From contig CAVTRO010000007.1 of NCBI GenBank assembly GCA_963737145.1, positions 1 through 64,000 of the forward strand: a stretch of DNA of 64,000 nucleotides, written 5' to 3'. Shown here one piece after another: positions 43,182 to 53,664 of this stretch (position 1 is the stretch's first letter; each line of letters begins with the position of its first letter). Below the pieces are notes generated by a model that did not search any database, had not been told where the DNA came from, and was given only the letters and a program-made list of their open reading frames with translations. The translations under genes and the position numbers were made by a program. Source of the stretch: AP-15 sp963737145 (GTDB lineage: Bacteria; Pseudomonadota; Alphaproteobacteria; ATCC43930; CGMCC-115725).

Positions 43182-43266
43182 CGTCATTCCCGCGGAAGCG
43201 GGAATCCAGGGCTGCCGGGCCGCACCACCGGTCCCCTGGGCCCCCGCTTTCGCGGGGGCGACGGGT
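43182..43266. repeat. REP-like inverted repeat (GTCATTCCCGCGGAAGCGGGAATCC family)
   Basis: CGTCATTCCCGC-GGAA-GCGGGAATCC at one end and CCCCCGCTTTCGCGGGGGCGACGGG at the other, both palindromic. It lies between cofH and the alcohol dehydrogenase gene. Confidence 0.8.
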
Positions 43267-43282
43267 AGAGAGGGAGGAAAGT

Positions 43283-44380
43283 TTGGAAATCGAAGCCGCG
43301 GTCTTTCGCAGGGTACATGAGCCGCTCACGATAGAAGCGGTGGAAATTGACCAACCAGCGCGGCGCGAGGTGCTGGTGCGCACCGTGGCGACCGGCGTCT
43401 GCCACAGCGACCTGCACGTCGTCGACGGTGTCGGGAGGTTCCCGCTCGACCGGCCGATTGTCCTCGGGCATGAAGGCGCCGGCGTCGTCGAGGCGGTCGG
43501 CGCGGAGGTGACCACGGTCAGGCCCGGGGATCACGTCGTGGCCTGCCTTTCGGGTTTTTGCGGCAATTGTCCGCAATGCCTTTCCGGGCATCCCAATTTG
43601 TGCACCGGCGGCATCGTCACGCGGCCCGACAATGCAGCCCCGCGGCTCTCGCAGAAGGGTCAGACGCTTCGCCAATTCCTCGGAATTTCGAGCTATGCCG
43701 AGAAGATGCTATTGCACGAGAATTCGCTGGTCAAGATCGACCCCGCATTGCCGCTCGACCGCGCAGCGCTGGTCGGCTGCGGCGTGTTGACCGGCGTTGG
43801 CGCGGCATTGCGCAGCTCTGGGCTCGAAGCGGGTCAGACCGTCGCGGTGTTCGGCTGCGGCGGGGTCGGGTTGTCGATCATCCAGGGCGCCCGGATCGGC
43901 GGCGCGCGGCAGATCATCGGCGTCGACATGTTCGACGCAAAGCGCGACATGGCGGCGCGCGCCGGCGCGACCGATTTCGTCAACAGCGCCGAGGACGACC
44001 CGGTCAAGGCGGTGCGCGCATTGACCGGCGGCGCCGGCGTCGATCACGCTTTCGAGGCCGTCGGCAACGCCAAGCTCGTGCGCCAGGCGATCGAGAGCCT
44101 CGCCATCCGCGGCACCGCGACGATTGTCGGGGTGTTGCCGCCGGATGCGATGATCGAGTTCCCCTGGATGGCGATCCGCCCGGAGTGCAAGGTGCAGACC
44201 TCGCGGATGGGTTCCAACCGCTTCCGCTACGACATCCCGATCTACCTCGATTTCTACCGCCAGGGCCGCCTCAAGCTCGACGACATGGTCACCAAGCGCG
44301 GGCGGCTCGCCGACATCAACGAAGCCTTCCGCGCAATGAAAGCCGGCGAGGTCGCCCGCACCGTCCTCACCTTCGATTAA
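43283..44380 (+). CDS. Zinc-dependent alcohol dehydrogenase
   Basis: A 365-residue medium-chain dehydrogenase. Catalytic zinc ligands: GVCHSDLHV (Cys) and LGHEGAGVVEAVG (His-Glu). Structural zinc: CGNCPQCLSGHPNLC with four Cys. Cofactor: VAVFGCGGVGLSIIQGARIGGARQIIGVD. The shape resembles class III-like or NDMA-dependent alcohol dehydrogenases. It starts at TTG 43283 preceded by GGGAGGAAAG. Substrate unknown. Confidence 0.88.
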   Translation: MEIEAAVFRRVHEPLTIEAVEIDQPARREVLVRTVATGVCHSDLHVVDGVGRFPLDRPIVLGHEGAGVVEAVGAEVTTVRPGDHVVACLSGFCGNCPQCLSGHPNLCTGGIVTRPDNAAPRLSQKGQTLRQFLGISSYAEKMLLHENSLVKIDPALPLDRAALVGCGVLTGVGAALRSSGLEAGQTVAVFGCGGVGLSIIQGARIGGARQIIGVDMFDAKRDMAARAGATDFVNSAEDDPVKAVRALTGGAGVDHAFEAVGNAKLVRQAIESLAIRGTATIVGVLPPDAMIEFPWMAIRPECKVQTSRMGSNRFRYDIPIYLDFYRQGRLKLDDMVTKRGRLADINEAFRAMKAGEVARTVLTFD

Positions 44381-44535
44381 CCGTCACGACCCATCGTCGC
44401 TGATCTCGCTGCTAAATGCAGCGAAAGAACAGCCATCGGGCTCGGCCTCCACCGGGCCGCGAGGCACGCACTGCGAGAGCGTCGCCGTTGACATTGGACC
44501 GCAAGGGGCTTTTTGACCAGTCGTTTCGACTGGTA

Positions 44536-44771
44536 GACGCCTGACGGAGCGGGACACAGCGCGTTTCCTGCGCGATATCTCGCGGTTGGCAATTACGATC
44601 AACTCCCTGCCGAACGAAGCCCACGTTCTGACGCTCGCCCGCCGCCACCGGCTGACCGTTTACGACGCCGCCTATCTCGAGCTTGCGGGGCGTGAAGCTC
44701 TACCGCTGGCCACCTTGGATGAAGAGCTTGCGGCCGCCGCGCGGGCCGAACAGTTGGGTCTGATCGGGTGA
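44536..44771 (+). pseudogene. Remnant of a VapC-like PIN-domain toxin
   Basis: The translation LARRHRLTVYDAAYLELAGREALPLATLDEEL is the C-terminal half of a VapC toxin (the conserved Asp in YDAAYLELA and in ATLDEEL). The frame extends upstream only to about 44530 (RLTERDTARFLRDISRL) before a stop, and no N-terminal PIN half with the first acidic residues is found. No antitoxin partner is adjacent. It is a decayed or truncated gene. Confidence 0.6.
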
Positions 44772-44788
44772 CGCAGGGAAACTCGGGC

Positions 44789-45640
44789 TCACACCGAGAA
44801 GTATTTCGCCTGGGGGTGGTGGAGGACGATGGCGGAGGTGGATTGCTCGGGGTCGAGCTGGTCTTCTTCGCTGAGGGTGATGCCGATTTCCTCGGCCTTC
44901 AGTAGTGCCAGCAGCTGCTGCTGGTCGGCGAGGTTGGGGCAGGCGGGGTAGCCGAAGGAATAGCGGCTGCCGCGGTAGCCTTGCGCGAGCATCGCCTCGG
45001 GGTCGCGGGCCTCCTCGGCGGCGAAGCCCAATTCGCCGCGGATGCGTTTGTGGACATATTCGGCGAGCGCCTCGGCCATCTCGACCGAGAGGCCGTGCAG
45101 GTAGAGGTAATCCTGGTAGCGGTTCTCGGCGAACCATTCGCGCGCGGCCTCTGACGCGCGCCGGCCCATCGTCACGACCTGCAATCCGATCACGTCGCGC
45201 GCATTCTCGGCGACATCGCGGAAGAAATCGGCGATGCAGAGACCGCCATCCTTGTTCTGGCGCGGGAACGAGAAGCGGGCCAGCTCGCGGCTCCCATCGG
45301 AGTTGAAGATGATCACGTCATTGCCCTCGGCGGCACACGGCCAATAGCCGTAGGCGGCCTGCGGCACGAGAATGTCCTCGCGGATCGCAATGTCGAGGAT
45401 GCGGCGCAATACCGGACGCAGTTCGTCTTTCGCCCATTCGCGGTACTCGGCGAGGGTCTTCCCATGTTTCCAATAACCCCACTGGACCCGGTACAGCATG
45501 CGCTCGTCGAGGTAGCGCACGACGGCCTTTGCCGGCACCCGCGCGATCGTGCGCGGGCCCCAGAAGGGCGGCTCCGGGACCGGCACATTGCGGATCAGTT
45601 CGGCTCGGCACAGCCGGATCTCCTCGGCGTCGACCGGCCA
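44789..45640 (-). pseudogene. Second copy of the MetH activation domain (partial metH duplicate)
   Basis: From about 45640 down to the stop at 44789 the protein reads WPVDAEEIRLCRAELIRN, PEPPFWGPRTIARVPAKAVV, IREDILVPQAAYGYWPCAAEGND, GLCIADFFRDVAENARDVIGLQVVTMG, YRGSRYSFGYPACPNLADQQ and HHPQAKYFSV. It is about nine-tenths identical by eye to the end of the full metH at 49052, in DNA as well as protein. It contains only the AdoMet-activation domain; the homocysteine, folate and cobalamin parts are absent. A GTG at 45586 could start a stand-alone activation-domain protein, so a functional product cannot be excluded. Confidence 0.75.
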
Positions 45641-48600
45641 TAGCGGCGCTTTCTCGGGCGCGTGTCCGACTTGCAGCGTTTGGCACTTCTCCGGCTACGC
45701 CGCGAGCAAATGGCGGGGGATTTCCGCAACTTCTCTTGGAGGTGTGCGACAACGACATCGGCATTGGGGCATGGTTGCTGTTGTCGGTACGCCACGGCGT
45801 ATGCGAGCCCTTCGCGATAGAGCTTCTCGGCATCGCCCCAGCTCCCACGCGCCCACGCCTCGTCGCCGACCCGCCCCAGCGACACTGACAGGTCGCACAG
45901 GGCCTCCGGTGTCCCCAGCTCATCCGCGAGTAGCCGCGCGAGATCCAACCCCTCGCGGTAGAGCGTCTCGGCCTCGCCGAGCCTGCCTTGCGTCCGCGCC
46001 ACGTCGGCGACCCGCCCCAGCGATACCAGCAAGTCCCGACCCGCCTCTGGCGTTGCCAGCTCGCGCGCCAGCATGCGCCTCAGCTCCAGTGCCTCGCGAT
46101 AGAGCAACTCGGCCTCGCCGAGGTTGCCCTGTGCCCGCACCGCATCGCCGAGTTCATCAAGCGATATTGTCACACGGCGCCGCGCCCCCGGCGTCCCCAA
46201 CTCGCGAGCCAGCATCCGCGCGATGTCCAGGCCTTCGCGATAGAGCGACTTGGCCTCGCCGAGTTGGCCCGTGCCTCCATGACTTCGCCGACGTGCCCCA
46301 GGGACAGTTGCAGGTCGCGACGCGCCTCCGCCGTCCCCAGTTCGCGAGCGAGAACCCGCGCGATATCAAGGCCTTCGCGATGGAGAGTTCTCTGCCTCGC
46401 AGAGCTGGCCCTGCGCGTCCGCTATATAGCCGACCCGTTCGAGCGATGTAGACACGTCGCGCCGCGCCTCCCACGTTCCCAGCTCGCGCGCCAACACCCG
46501 CCTCAGCTCCAGCGCTTCGCGATAGAGCGCCTCCGCCGCACCGAGGTGGCCCTGCACCCGCGCGATGTCAGCGACACGGTTGCATGAGCTGGAAACGTCC
46601 CGCCGCGCCTCCGGCGTCCGCAGTTCGCGAGCGAGGACCCGCGCGAGATCAAGACCTTCGCGGTAGAGCGTCTCGGCGTCGCGGAGCTTGCCCTGCGCCA
46701 GCATTATGTCGCCGACATCGTTGCAACACACCGTCAAATCGCGCCGCGCCCCCGGCGTCCCCAGCTCCCTCGCCAACGTCCGCGCAATGTCGAGCCCCTC
46801 GCAATAGAGCGTTTCAGCCTCGCCGAGCTGGCCGTGCTCCCGCACCGTGTGGGCAACCTCCCCCAGGGACACCGATAGGTCACGGCGCGCCTGCGGCGTC
46901 CTCAACTCCCGGGCGAGCACCCGCCTCAGCTCCAGCCCCTCGCGAAAGAGGGTCGCCGCATCGTCAAGCTTTCCCTGCGCCCAGATCAGTTTGCCGACTT
47001 TGTGGTATGACACCGATAGGTCACGGCGCGCTTGCGGCGTCCCAAGCTCGCGCGCCTGAGCCCGCGCGACCTCCAAGCTCTCGCGATAGAGCGTTTCAGC
47101 CTCGCCGAGCTTCCCCTGCGCTCGCGCGATGTCACCGTTCCGTTCCAGTGACACTGAGAAATCGCGCCGCGCCTCCAGCGTCCTCAGCTCGTGCGCAAGC
47201 TTGCGGGAGCGCTGAAGAAGCGCGAAAGCTAGGTGTTCAACCCGGCCGGGCGGTTCGAAAACGAGTAGCGCGTCGAGCACTGCGCCTAGCTCCCAGACAT
47301 CAAAGTCGTCTGGCCGCCATCGGTCATTGATGCGCCCCGCCTCGAAACGGCGCGCCACTGCGAGAGCCGCAAAATGGTCCCACCGTTCCGTGGCGAGATC
47401 CGCCAATCGTGCCAAGGCGCGAGCCGCCAAAACGCGCAAGATGGGATTGGGATCGTGTTCGAGCACGGAGGCCGCGACGGCCAGCGTGTCGGCGATCTCA
47501 TCGGCGGGCAGCCGTTCTAGGCCCCCCTCGATCCGGGCGCGAACCGCTTGTGCAAGCGCCTCGCGCGCCGCCGTTCCATCCGCAATGTCGGGCAGACCGG
47601 CGACGGCGACATCGTGGAAGACGCGTTGGGCGAACTCCGCGGCGGCGTCCCCATAACGCACGACGAAGCTGTAAGGATGCTCAGCGCGGGCGACCGCATC
47701 GCGAACCGGGTAGGCTTGACGTAGCGCTGCGAACACCTCCTCGGTCAGAGAAGTCAAGAACCGCATCCCTTGGAGGCCCGAGACGGCTAGGGTGGCCTTG
47801 ATCTCCGGCGGGGCTGCGTTGAGACGATCCTCAACCAGGCGGTGCAGGCTAAAGGTCTCCTCTCCGACAGTGGCCTCGCCCTCAGGGGTCAGCGCGCACG
47901 CGACGTTGCGATCTACGAAGAAGCGCGGGCGCGCTGAAAGCCAGCGCAGAATTTCGTCGAGCAGCCGCGGATTGCCGCCGGCCTTGTTAAGAATCACTTC
48001 TGCCTGGGCGGCAGTCAGCCCCGGGAAGGCCGCGGCAACACAGGAGGAGAGATCGGGATGTGGGCTGAGCTTGATCACCTTCCACCCGGGCGGGGAGTGA
48101 CGCTCGACGATTTCTCGCATCGCCGAACCGGCGTTCCATTCCGCCTCCCAATGGGTCACGATCAGCAGAAATGGCCAGTGTTTTTCTTTGGCGGCCGGCA
48201 AGAGGCGATCGACTAGGTCCAGTAGCGCCGGATCCTCTTTGGCCCACTGTGCATCGTCGATGGCAAAGAGGAACGGAACCGGCCTGTGGAACCCTTGGCG
48301 GCCATCAAGCATCGCCTGGAGGTAATCGTAATAGCGGTCCGAGAGGTTCTGCCTTTCGTTTTCGTTGATCTCAGCGGGCGAAAGCCGAGCTCTATCGTCG
48401 GTACGGTGATCGCTCCAAAGCTCGGACATCCTTTTTGTAAAGACAACACCCGCTTTGGCCAGACTAACCCCCGGTACAAGCTGCCCGAGCCCCTCAAGAA
48501 GAGCTTCTACGACTAGATCCCTCGTCGACCGGCGAACCTCACCACCTCGCTCGGCGCCACGACGCGCCCGCAGCATCGGCGCGACATGAGGCTCGAACCG

Positions 48601-49002
48601 GTCGGCACAGCTCGCCAAGACCGAGATTGACATAATCTGATTGTGGCGGCCGAGATCGGGCAGACGTACACCCCACCATAGAAACGGTAATGGCACTTGG
48701 TGATTGCAGGCGGTGGGGTCGGGGTCGACACGGAGGTTGTCGCCGTGGCGAGCTAGTACATCGGGCCAATAGCCCGCGTCGTCAGCGCCGTCCTTGATCG
48801 TCGATAGCCAGTGAAAAAACTCCTGCACCAGCCGGGTCTTGCCAAGCCCTGATTCCGACAGCAGGACGATGACACCTGGTCGCGGCGACCGGGTGTCGGC
48901 CGCCGCTTCATAAGCGGCCTGCAGCGCCGTCATCTCGGCCGGCCGCGGACAGAAGATGCCGTACCAAGGAATCGGCTCGCGCGGCTCGGTATTCGCTTCC
49001 AT
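45595..49002 (-). CDS. STAND-like ATPase with tandem tetratricopeptide repeats (two compensating indels)
   Basis: From ATG 49002 the protein opens with PWYGIFCPRPAEMTALQAAY and a Walker A loop LLSESGLGKTRLVQEF (about residue 50), then Walker B FLFAIDDAQW, a winged-helix-like middle, and from about residue 600 a series of near-identical 50-residue TPR units (ARELGTPQARRDLSVSYHKVGKLIWAQGKL style). The frame breaks near 46387 (one extra base) and is restored near 46272 (one missing base), after which the same TPR pattern continues to about 45700. The C-terminus then overlaps the metH tail copy. Architecture resembles signal-transducing NTPases with a TPR sensor; its role is unknown. Confidence 0.75.
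45800..47190 (-). repeat. Tandem DNA repeats of about 150 bases encoding TPR units
   Basis: About nine units, each starting with CGCGAGCTGGGGACG-like sequence and encoding LARELGTPEARRDLSVSLxxVG. They are coding repeats, imperfect, with no spacers. They make the region prone to misassembly and recombination. Confidence 0.75.
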
Positions 49003-49051
49003 CGAAGCTTCCCCGGTTGAACCCCCTCAGCTTAGCTGGATTCGCCGGCGC

Positions 49052-52000
49052 TCACACCGAAAAGTACTTGGCCTGGGGGTGGTGGAGGACGATGGCGGAG
49101 GTGGATTGCTCGGGGTCGAGCTGGTCTTCTTCGCTGAGGGTGATGCCGATTTCCTCGGCGCGCAGTAGCGCCAGAAGCTGCTTTTGGTCGGCGAGGTTGG
49201 GGCAGGCGGGGTAGCCGAAGGAATAGCGGCTGCCGCGGTAGCCTTGGGACAGCATCGCCTCGGTGTCGCGGGCTTCCTCGGCGGCAAAGCCCAATTCGCC
49301 GCGGATGCGTTTGTGGACGTATTCGGCGAGCGCCTCGGCCATCTCGACCGAGAGGCCGTGCAGATAGAGGTAATCCTGGTAGCGGTTGTCGGCGAACCAC
49401 TCGCGCGCCGCCTCGGAGGCGCGCCGGCCCATCGTTACGACCTGCAATCCGATGACGTCGCGCGCGTTGTCGGCGACGTCGCGGAAGAAATCGGCGATGC
49501 AGAGACCGCCATCCTTGTTCTGCCGCGGGAACGAGAAGCGGGTCAGCTCGCGCTCGCCATTGGTGTCGAAGATGATCACGTCGTTGCCTTCGGCCGCGCA
49601 GGGCCAATAGCCGTAGGCGGCCTGCGGCACGAGGATGTCCTCGCGGATCGCGATGTCGAGGATGCGGCGCAGTACCGGGCGCAATTCGTCCCGGGCCCAT
49701 TCCCGGTATTCGGCGAGGCTGCGGCCGTCCTTCCGGTAGCCCCACTGGAATTGGTAGAGCATGCGCTCGTTGAGATAGGGCACGACCGCCTTCGCGGGCA
49801 CCCGCGCGATCGTCCGCGGCCCCCAGAAGGGCGGCTCGGGGATCGGCACATTGCGGGTCAACTCGGCGCGGCGCAGGCGGATTTCCTCGGCATCGACCGG
49901 CCGCAATGGCCGCGCGTCGGCGGCGCGGCCGAGCTTGCGGCTCTGATTGACGGGACGGCCCTCGCTCTTGCGCCTGACCTCGGCGAGATGCGCGTCGAAC
50001 CGGCCGGTGACGATCTTGTCCATCAGGTCGAGCCCGTCGAACGCGTCGCGCGCATAGGCGACGCGCCCCGCCTCATAGCATTTGACGCAATCCTCCTCGA
50101 CATAGCGCCGCGTAAGCGCGGCGCCGCCGAGCATGACCGGCACGGAGAGGCCCTGCCGGCTCATCTCCTCGAGGTTCTCGCGCATCACGACCGTCGATTT
50201 GACGAGCAGACCCGACATGCCGACGGCGTCCGCCTTGTGCGTAACCGCGGCTTCGAGGATCGAGGAGATCGGCTGCTTGATGCCGAGATTGACGACGCGG
50301 TAGCCGTTGTTGGTGAGGATGATGTCGACGAGGTTCTTGCCGATGTCATGAACGTCGCCGCGCACCGTCGCTAGCACGACCGTGCCTTTTTCCTGGCCCT
50401 CGACCCGCTCCATGAAGGGTTCGAGATAGCGGACCGCGGCCTTCATCGTCTCGGCCGATTGCAAGACGAACGGTAATTGCATTTTGCCGGCGCCGAACAG
50501 CTCGCCGACCGTTTTCATGCCGCCGAGCAGGATGTTGTTGATGATGTCGAGCGGCTTATAGCTCTGCATCGCCAGGTCGAGATCGGCTTCGAGATCGAGC
50601 CGGTCGCCATCGACGATGCGCTGCGCGAGGCGGTCCTCGAGTTTTTCCGGGCGGCCCTTCTTTTCGGTCTTCTCGGTCGCGCGGTTTTCGAACAGCGCGA
50701 TATAAGCGTGCAGCGGGTCGTACCCCTCATTCCGGCGGTCGAAGATCAGGTCCTCGGCGACCCGCACCTCCTCCTCGGCGATTTTGTGCAACGGCACGAT
50801 CCGCGAGAAATGCACGATTGCCCCGGTCAGGCCCCGGCGCAGCGCGTGGTCGAGAAAGACCGAGTTCAGCACGTGACGTGCCGGCGGGTTCAGGCCGAAC
50901 GAGATGTTCGACAGGCCGAGGATGATCTGGCATTCGGGCATCTCTTGCGAGATCCGCTCGATCGCCTCCAGGGTCCACAGGCCCAGCTTGCGGTCGTCCT
51001 CGTTTCCGGTGCAGATCGTAAAGGTGAGGGGGTCGAATAACAGGTCCGATGGCGGCAGGCCGTGTTGGTTGCACGCGAAATCGTAGAGCCGGCGGGCCAC
51101 CGCGATCTTGTGCTCGACCTCCTTCGCCATGCCGGTCTCGTCGATCGTCAGCGCGATTACCGCCGTCCCGAAGCGCCGGGCCAACTTCAATCGCTTGTCG
51201 GCCGCCTCTTCGCCGTCCTCGAAATTGATCGAGTTGATGATCGGCTTGCCGCCATAGAGTTTGAGGGCGGCTTCAAGCACCGGGTATTCGGTCGAGTTCG
51301 ATGACTAAGGGCGCGTTGACCGCGCCGCGCATGCGCGTCACCGCCTCGGTCATGTCGGCGATCTCGTCGCGCCCGACAAAGGCGGTGCAGAGGTCGAGCG
51401 TGTGCGAGCCTTCCTTGACCTGCTCGCGGCCCATCTCGACGCAGCCGTCCCAGTCGCCCTGCTCCTGCAATCGGCGGAATTGGCGCGAGCCGTTCGCGTT
51501 GCAGCGCTCGCCGATCGACAGGTACGCGTTCTCCTGCCGCAGATTGACCTGGCCGTACAGCGAGGCGACCGAAGGGGTCCAAACCGCATTGCGCCGCCGC
51601 GGAGCTGGCCGCCGCCGGTCACGGCCAACCCGCCGCAGCATCGCATCGAGCGCGGCGATGTGCGCCGCCTCCGTGCCGCAACAGCCGCCGATCAGGCCGA
51701 CGCCGTCCTCCAGCACGAAGCGTTCGAGCCATTGCGAAAGCTCGGCAGCGCCGAGCGGATAACGCGTGTGGCCGTCGACGAGCTCCGGCAAACCGGCATT
51801 GGGCTGCACCGAGATGTGCCCGGGCCAGTTCTCGCCGAGCCATTTGACGTGCTCGGCCATCTCGCGCGGGCCGGTCGCGCAATTGAGCCCGATGACCGGC
51901 ACGTCGAGCGCGTTGACGACCGTTGCCGCGGCTGCGATATCGGCGCCGACGAGCAGGGTGCCGGTGGTTTCGACCGTCACGCTGACCAGGATCGGAATGT

Positions 52001-52547
52001 CCTTGCCCGCTTCGTCGCGGGCGCGTTTGGCGCCGTTGACCGCGGCCTTGATCTGCAATGGATCCTGGCAGGTCTCGATCGCGATCGCGTCGCTGCCGCC
52101 GGCGATGAGCCCGGCGCATTGCAATGCCAGCCCGTCCTCGAGGTCCTGGTACGAGATGTGGCCGAGCGAGGGCAATCGGGTGCCCGGTCCGAGCGAGCCG
52201 AGCACAAACCGGGTGCGGCCGTCATGCGCGAATTCGGCGATCGTCTCGCGCGCCAATTCGGCGGCGCACCGGTTCAATTCGAACGTGCGGTCGGCAATGC
52301 CGAACTCTCCGAGGGTGACCGGCGAACCCCCGAAGCTGTTGGTCTGCAATGCGTCGCAGCCGGCTTCGAGATAACCCCGGTGGATCTCGCGGATGAGGTC
52401 CGGGCGGCTGTCGTTGAGGATCTCGGTGCAGTTCTCGAGCCCGAGAAAATCGCGCTCGATATGGAGATTTCGCGCCTGCACCTGCGTCCCCATCGCGCCG
52501 TCGCACAGCACGACCCGGTCGGCGAGAAAATCGAGGAAGTGAGTCAT
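49052..52547 (-). CDS. metH: Cobalamin-dependent methionine synthase, frameshifted
   Basis: All modules are present in order. The homocysteine domain has MTHFLDFLADRVVLCDGAMGTQ, GLNCATGP and GGCCGTEAAH (zinc Cys). The folate domain has SIGERCNANGSRQF and INSINFEDGEEAADKR. The cobalamin domain has RGDVHDIGKNLVDIIL (His ligand in DxHxxG). The activation domain ends HHPQAKYFSV. Between VTRMRGAVNAPLVI and STEYPVLEAALKLYGG the frame changes near 51302 because of one extra base (GAAC where GAC is expected). Corrected length is about 1164 residues. It methylates homocysteine with 5-methyl-THF. metF and the ArsR-methyltransferase gene lie upstream on the same strand. Confidence 0.92.
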
Positions 52548-52599
52548 AGCGAGTTGACCCGCCGGGCGGCCGATCCGCCCTCCCTGAAACTGCCACCAG

Positions 52600-52710
52600 A
52601 GCGCTTTCCTGTGGGCCTCCAGCCCACGGACTTGATCCGTGGGGAAAGCCGGGATCCATTTACCCGCCCGCTGAGCGCTCGACGGGTGGACCCCGGCTTT
52701 CGCCGGGGAA
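52600..52710. repeat. Palindromic intergenic element between metF and metH
   Basis: CCCACGGACTTGATCCGTGGGG (52623-52644, given as two arms CCCACGGA/TCCGTGGG) and CCCCGGCTTTCGCCGGGG (52691-52708) are hairpins; AGCCGGGATCCA and TGGACCCCGGCT are inverted arms around them. It resembles the other REP-like elements of the window and separates metF from metH. Confidence 0.6.
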
Positions 52711-52734
52711 GCGATTTAAGCGTATGACCGCGCA

Positions 52735-53664
52735 TCACGCGACCGCCGCGGCAGCGGGTTTGGGGGCGCGGACGCCGAGCAGGTGGCAGATCGCGACGAG
52801 GAGGTCGGCGCGGTTCAGGGTGTAGAAATGGAATTCGTGCACGCCGTTAGCTTGCAATCGGCGGCATTGCTCGGCGGTTAACGAGGCGGCGACGAGCCGG
52901 CGGGTGTCGGGATCGTCGTCGAGGCCGTCGAAATGCGCGCCCATCCAGGCCGGGATCGAGGCGCCGCAGCCCGCCGCCATGCGCTTCAACTGCGCGAAAT
53001 TGGTGACCGGCAATATGCCGGGAACGATCGGCACGTCTATCCCGGCGGCGCGGGCGCGGTCGCGGAAGCGCAGGAACACATCGGCATCAAAAAAAAATTG
53101 CGTGATCGCGCGGCTGGCGCCGGAGTCGAGCTTGGCTTTCAGATTGTCGAGGTCGTGGCCAGGGCTGCGCGCCGACGGATGGGTTTCGGGATAGGCGGCG
53201 ACGCTGATCTCGAAATCCGCCACCTTCTTCAAGCCGGCGACGAGATCGGCCGCGTAGGCATAGCCGCCCGGGTGCGGCGCATAGCCCGCCCCGATCCCAC
53301 CCGGCGGGTCGCCGCGCAATGCGACAATGTGGCGGATGCCGACCTCCCAATAATCGCGCGCCACCGCATCGATCTCCTCGCGCGCCGCCGCGACGCAAGT
53401 CAGATGCGCGGCCGGTTCGAGCCCCGTCTCCTGCCGGATGCGGCGCACCGTCGAATGCGTGCGCTCGCGCGTCGAGCCGCCGGCGCCGTAGGTCACGGAC
53501 ACGAAGCGCGGCCGCAACGGTTCCAGGCGCTTGATCGAGGCCCAGAGGCGCTCTTCCATCTCTTGTGTCTTTGGGGGGAAGAACTCGAACGAGATGCGCG
53601 GCGGGCCGGCGTCGAAGTCGCTGACCGGGTCGGCGCCAAGCAGTCCGCGGGCGGAATTCTGCAT
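52735..53664 (-). CDS. metF: Methylenetetrahydrofolate reductase
   Basis: A 309-residue TIM-barrel flavoprotein: RISFEFFPPKTQEMEERLW (the Glu in EFFPPK is the catalytic acid), FVSVTYGAGGSTRERTH, HLTCVAAAREEID, IVALRGDPPGG, VAAYPETHPSA and ITQFFFDADVFLRF, with EFHFYTLNRADL at the C-terminal end. It makes 5-methyl-THF for MetH. AAGGAGAG precedes the ATG, which overlaps the stop of the upstream ArsR-methyltransferase gene (TGATG). Confidence 0.95.
   Translation of the reverse strand: MQNSARGLLGADPVSDFDAGPPRISFEFFPPKTQEMEERLWASIKRLEPLRPRFVSVTYGAGGSTRERTHSTVRRIRQETGLEPAAHLTCVAAAREEIDAVARDYWEVGIRHIVALRGDPPGGIGAGYAPHPGGYAYAADLVAGLKKVADFEISVAAYPETHPSARSPGHDLDNLKAKLDSGASRAITQFFFDADVFLRFRDRARAAGIDVPIVPGILPVTNFAQLKRMAAGCGASIPAWMGAHFDGLDDDPDTRRLVAASLTAEQCRRLQANGVHEFHFYTLNRADLLVAICHLLGVRAPKPAAAAVA

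Noticed and set aside
45800..47190. Regular 150-base periodicity
   Set aside because: It is coding TPR sequence on the minus strand; the repeats diverge in the way protein repeats do and there are no spacers.
46366..49002. Assignment of the ATPase/TPR gene to a named anti-phage defence system
   Set aside because: The P-loop and TPR parts are visible, but no effector domain or partner gene typical of a named system is present.
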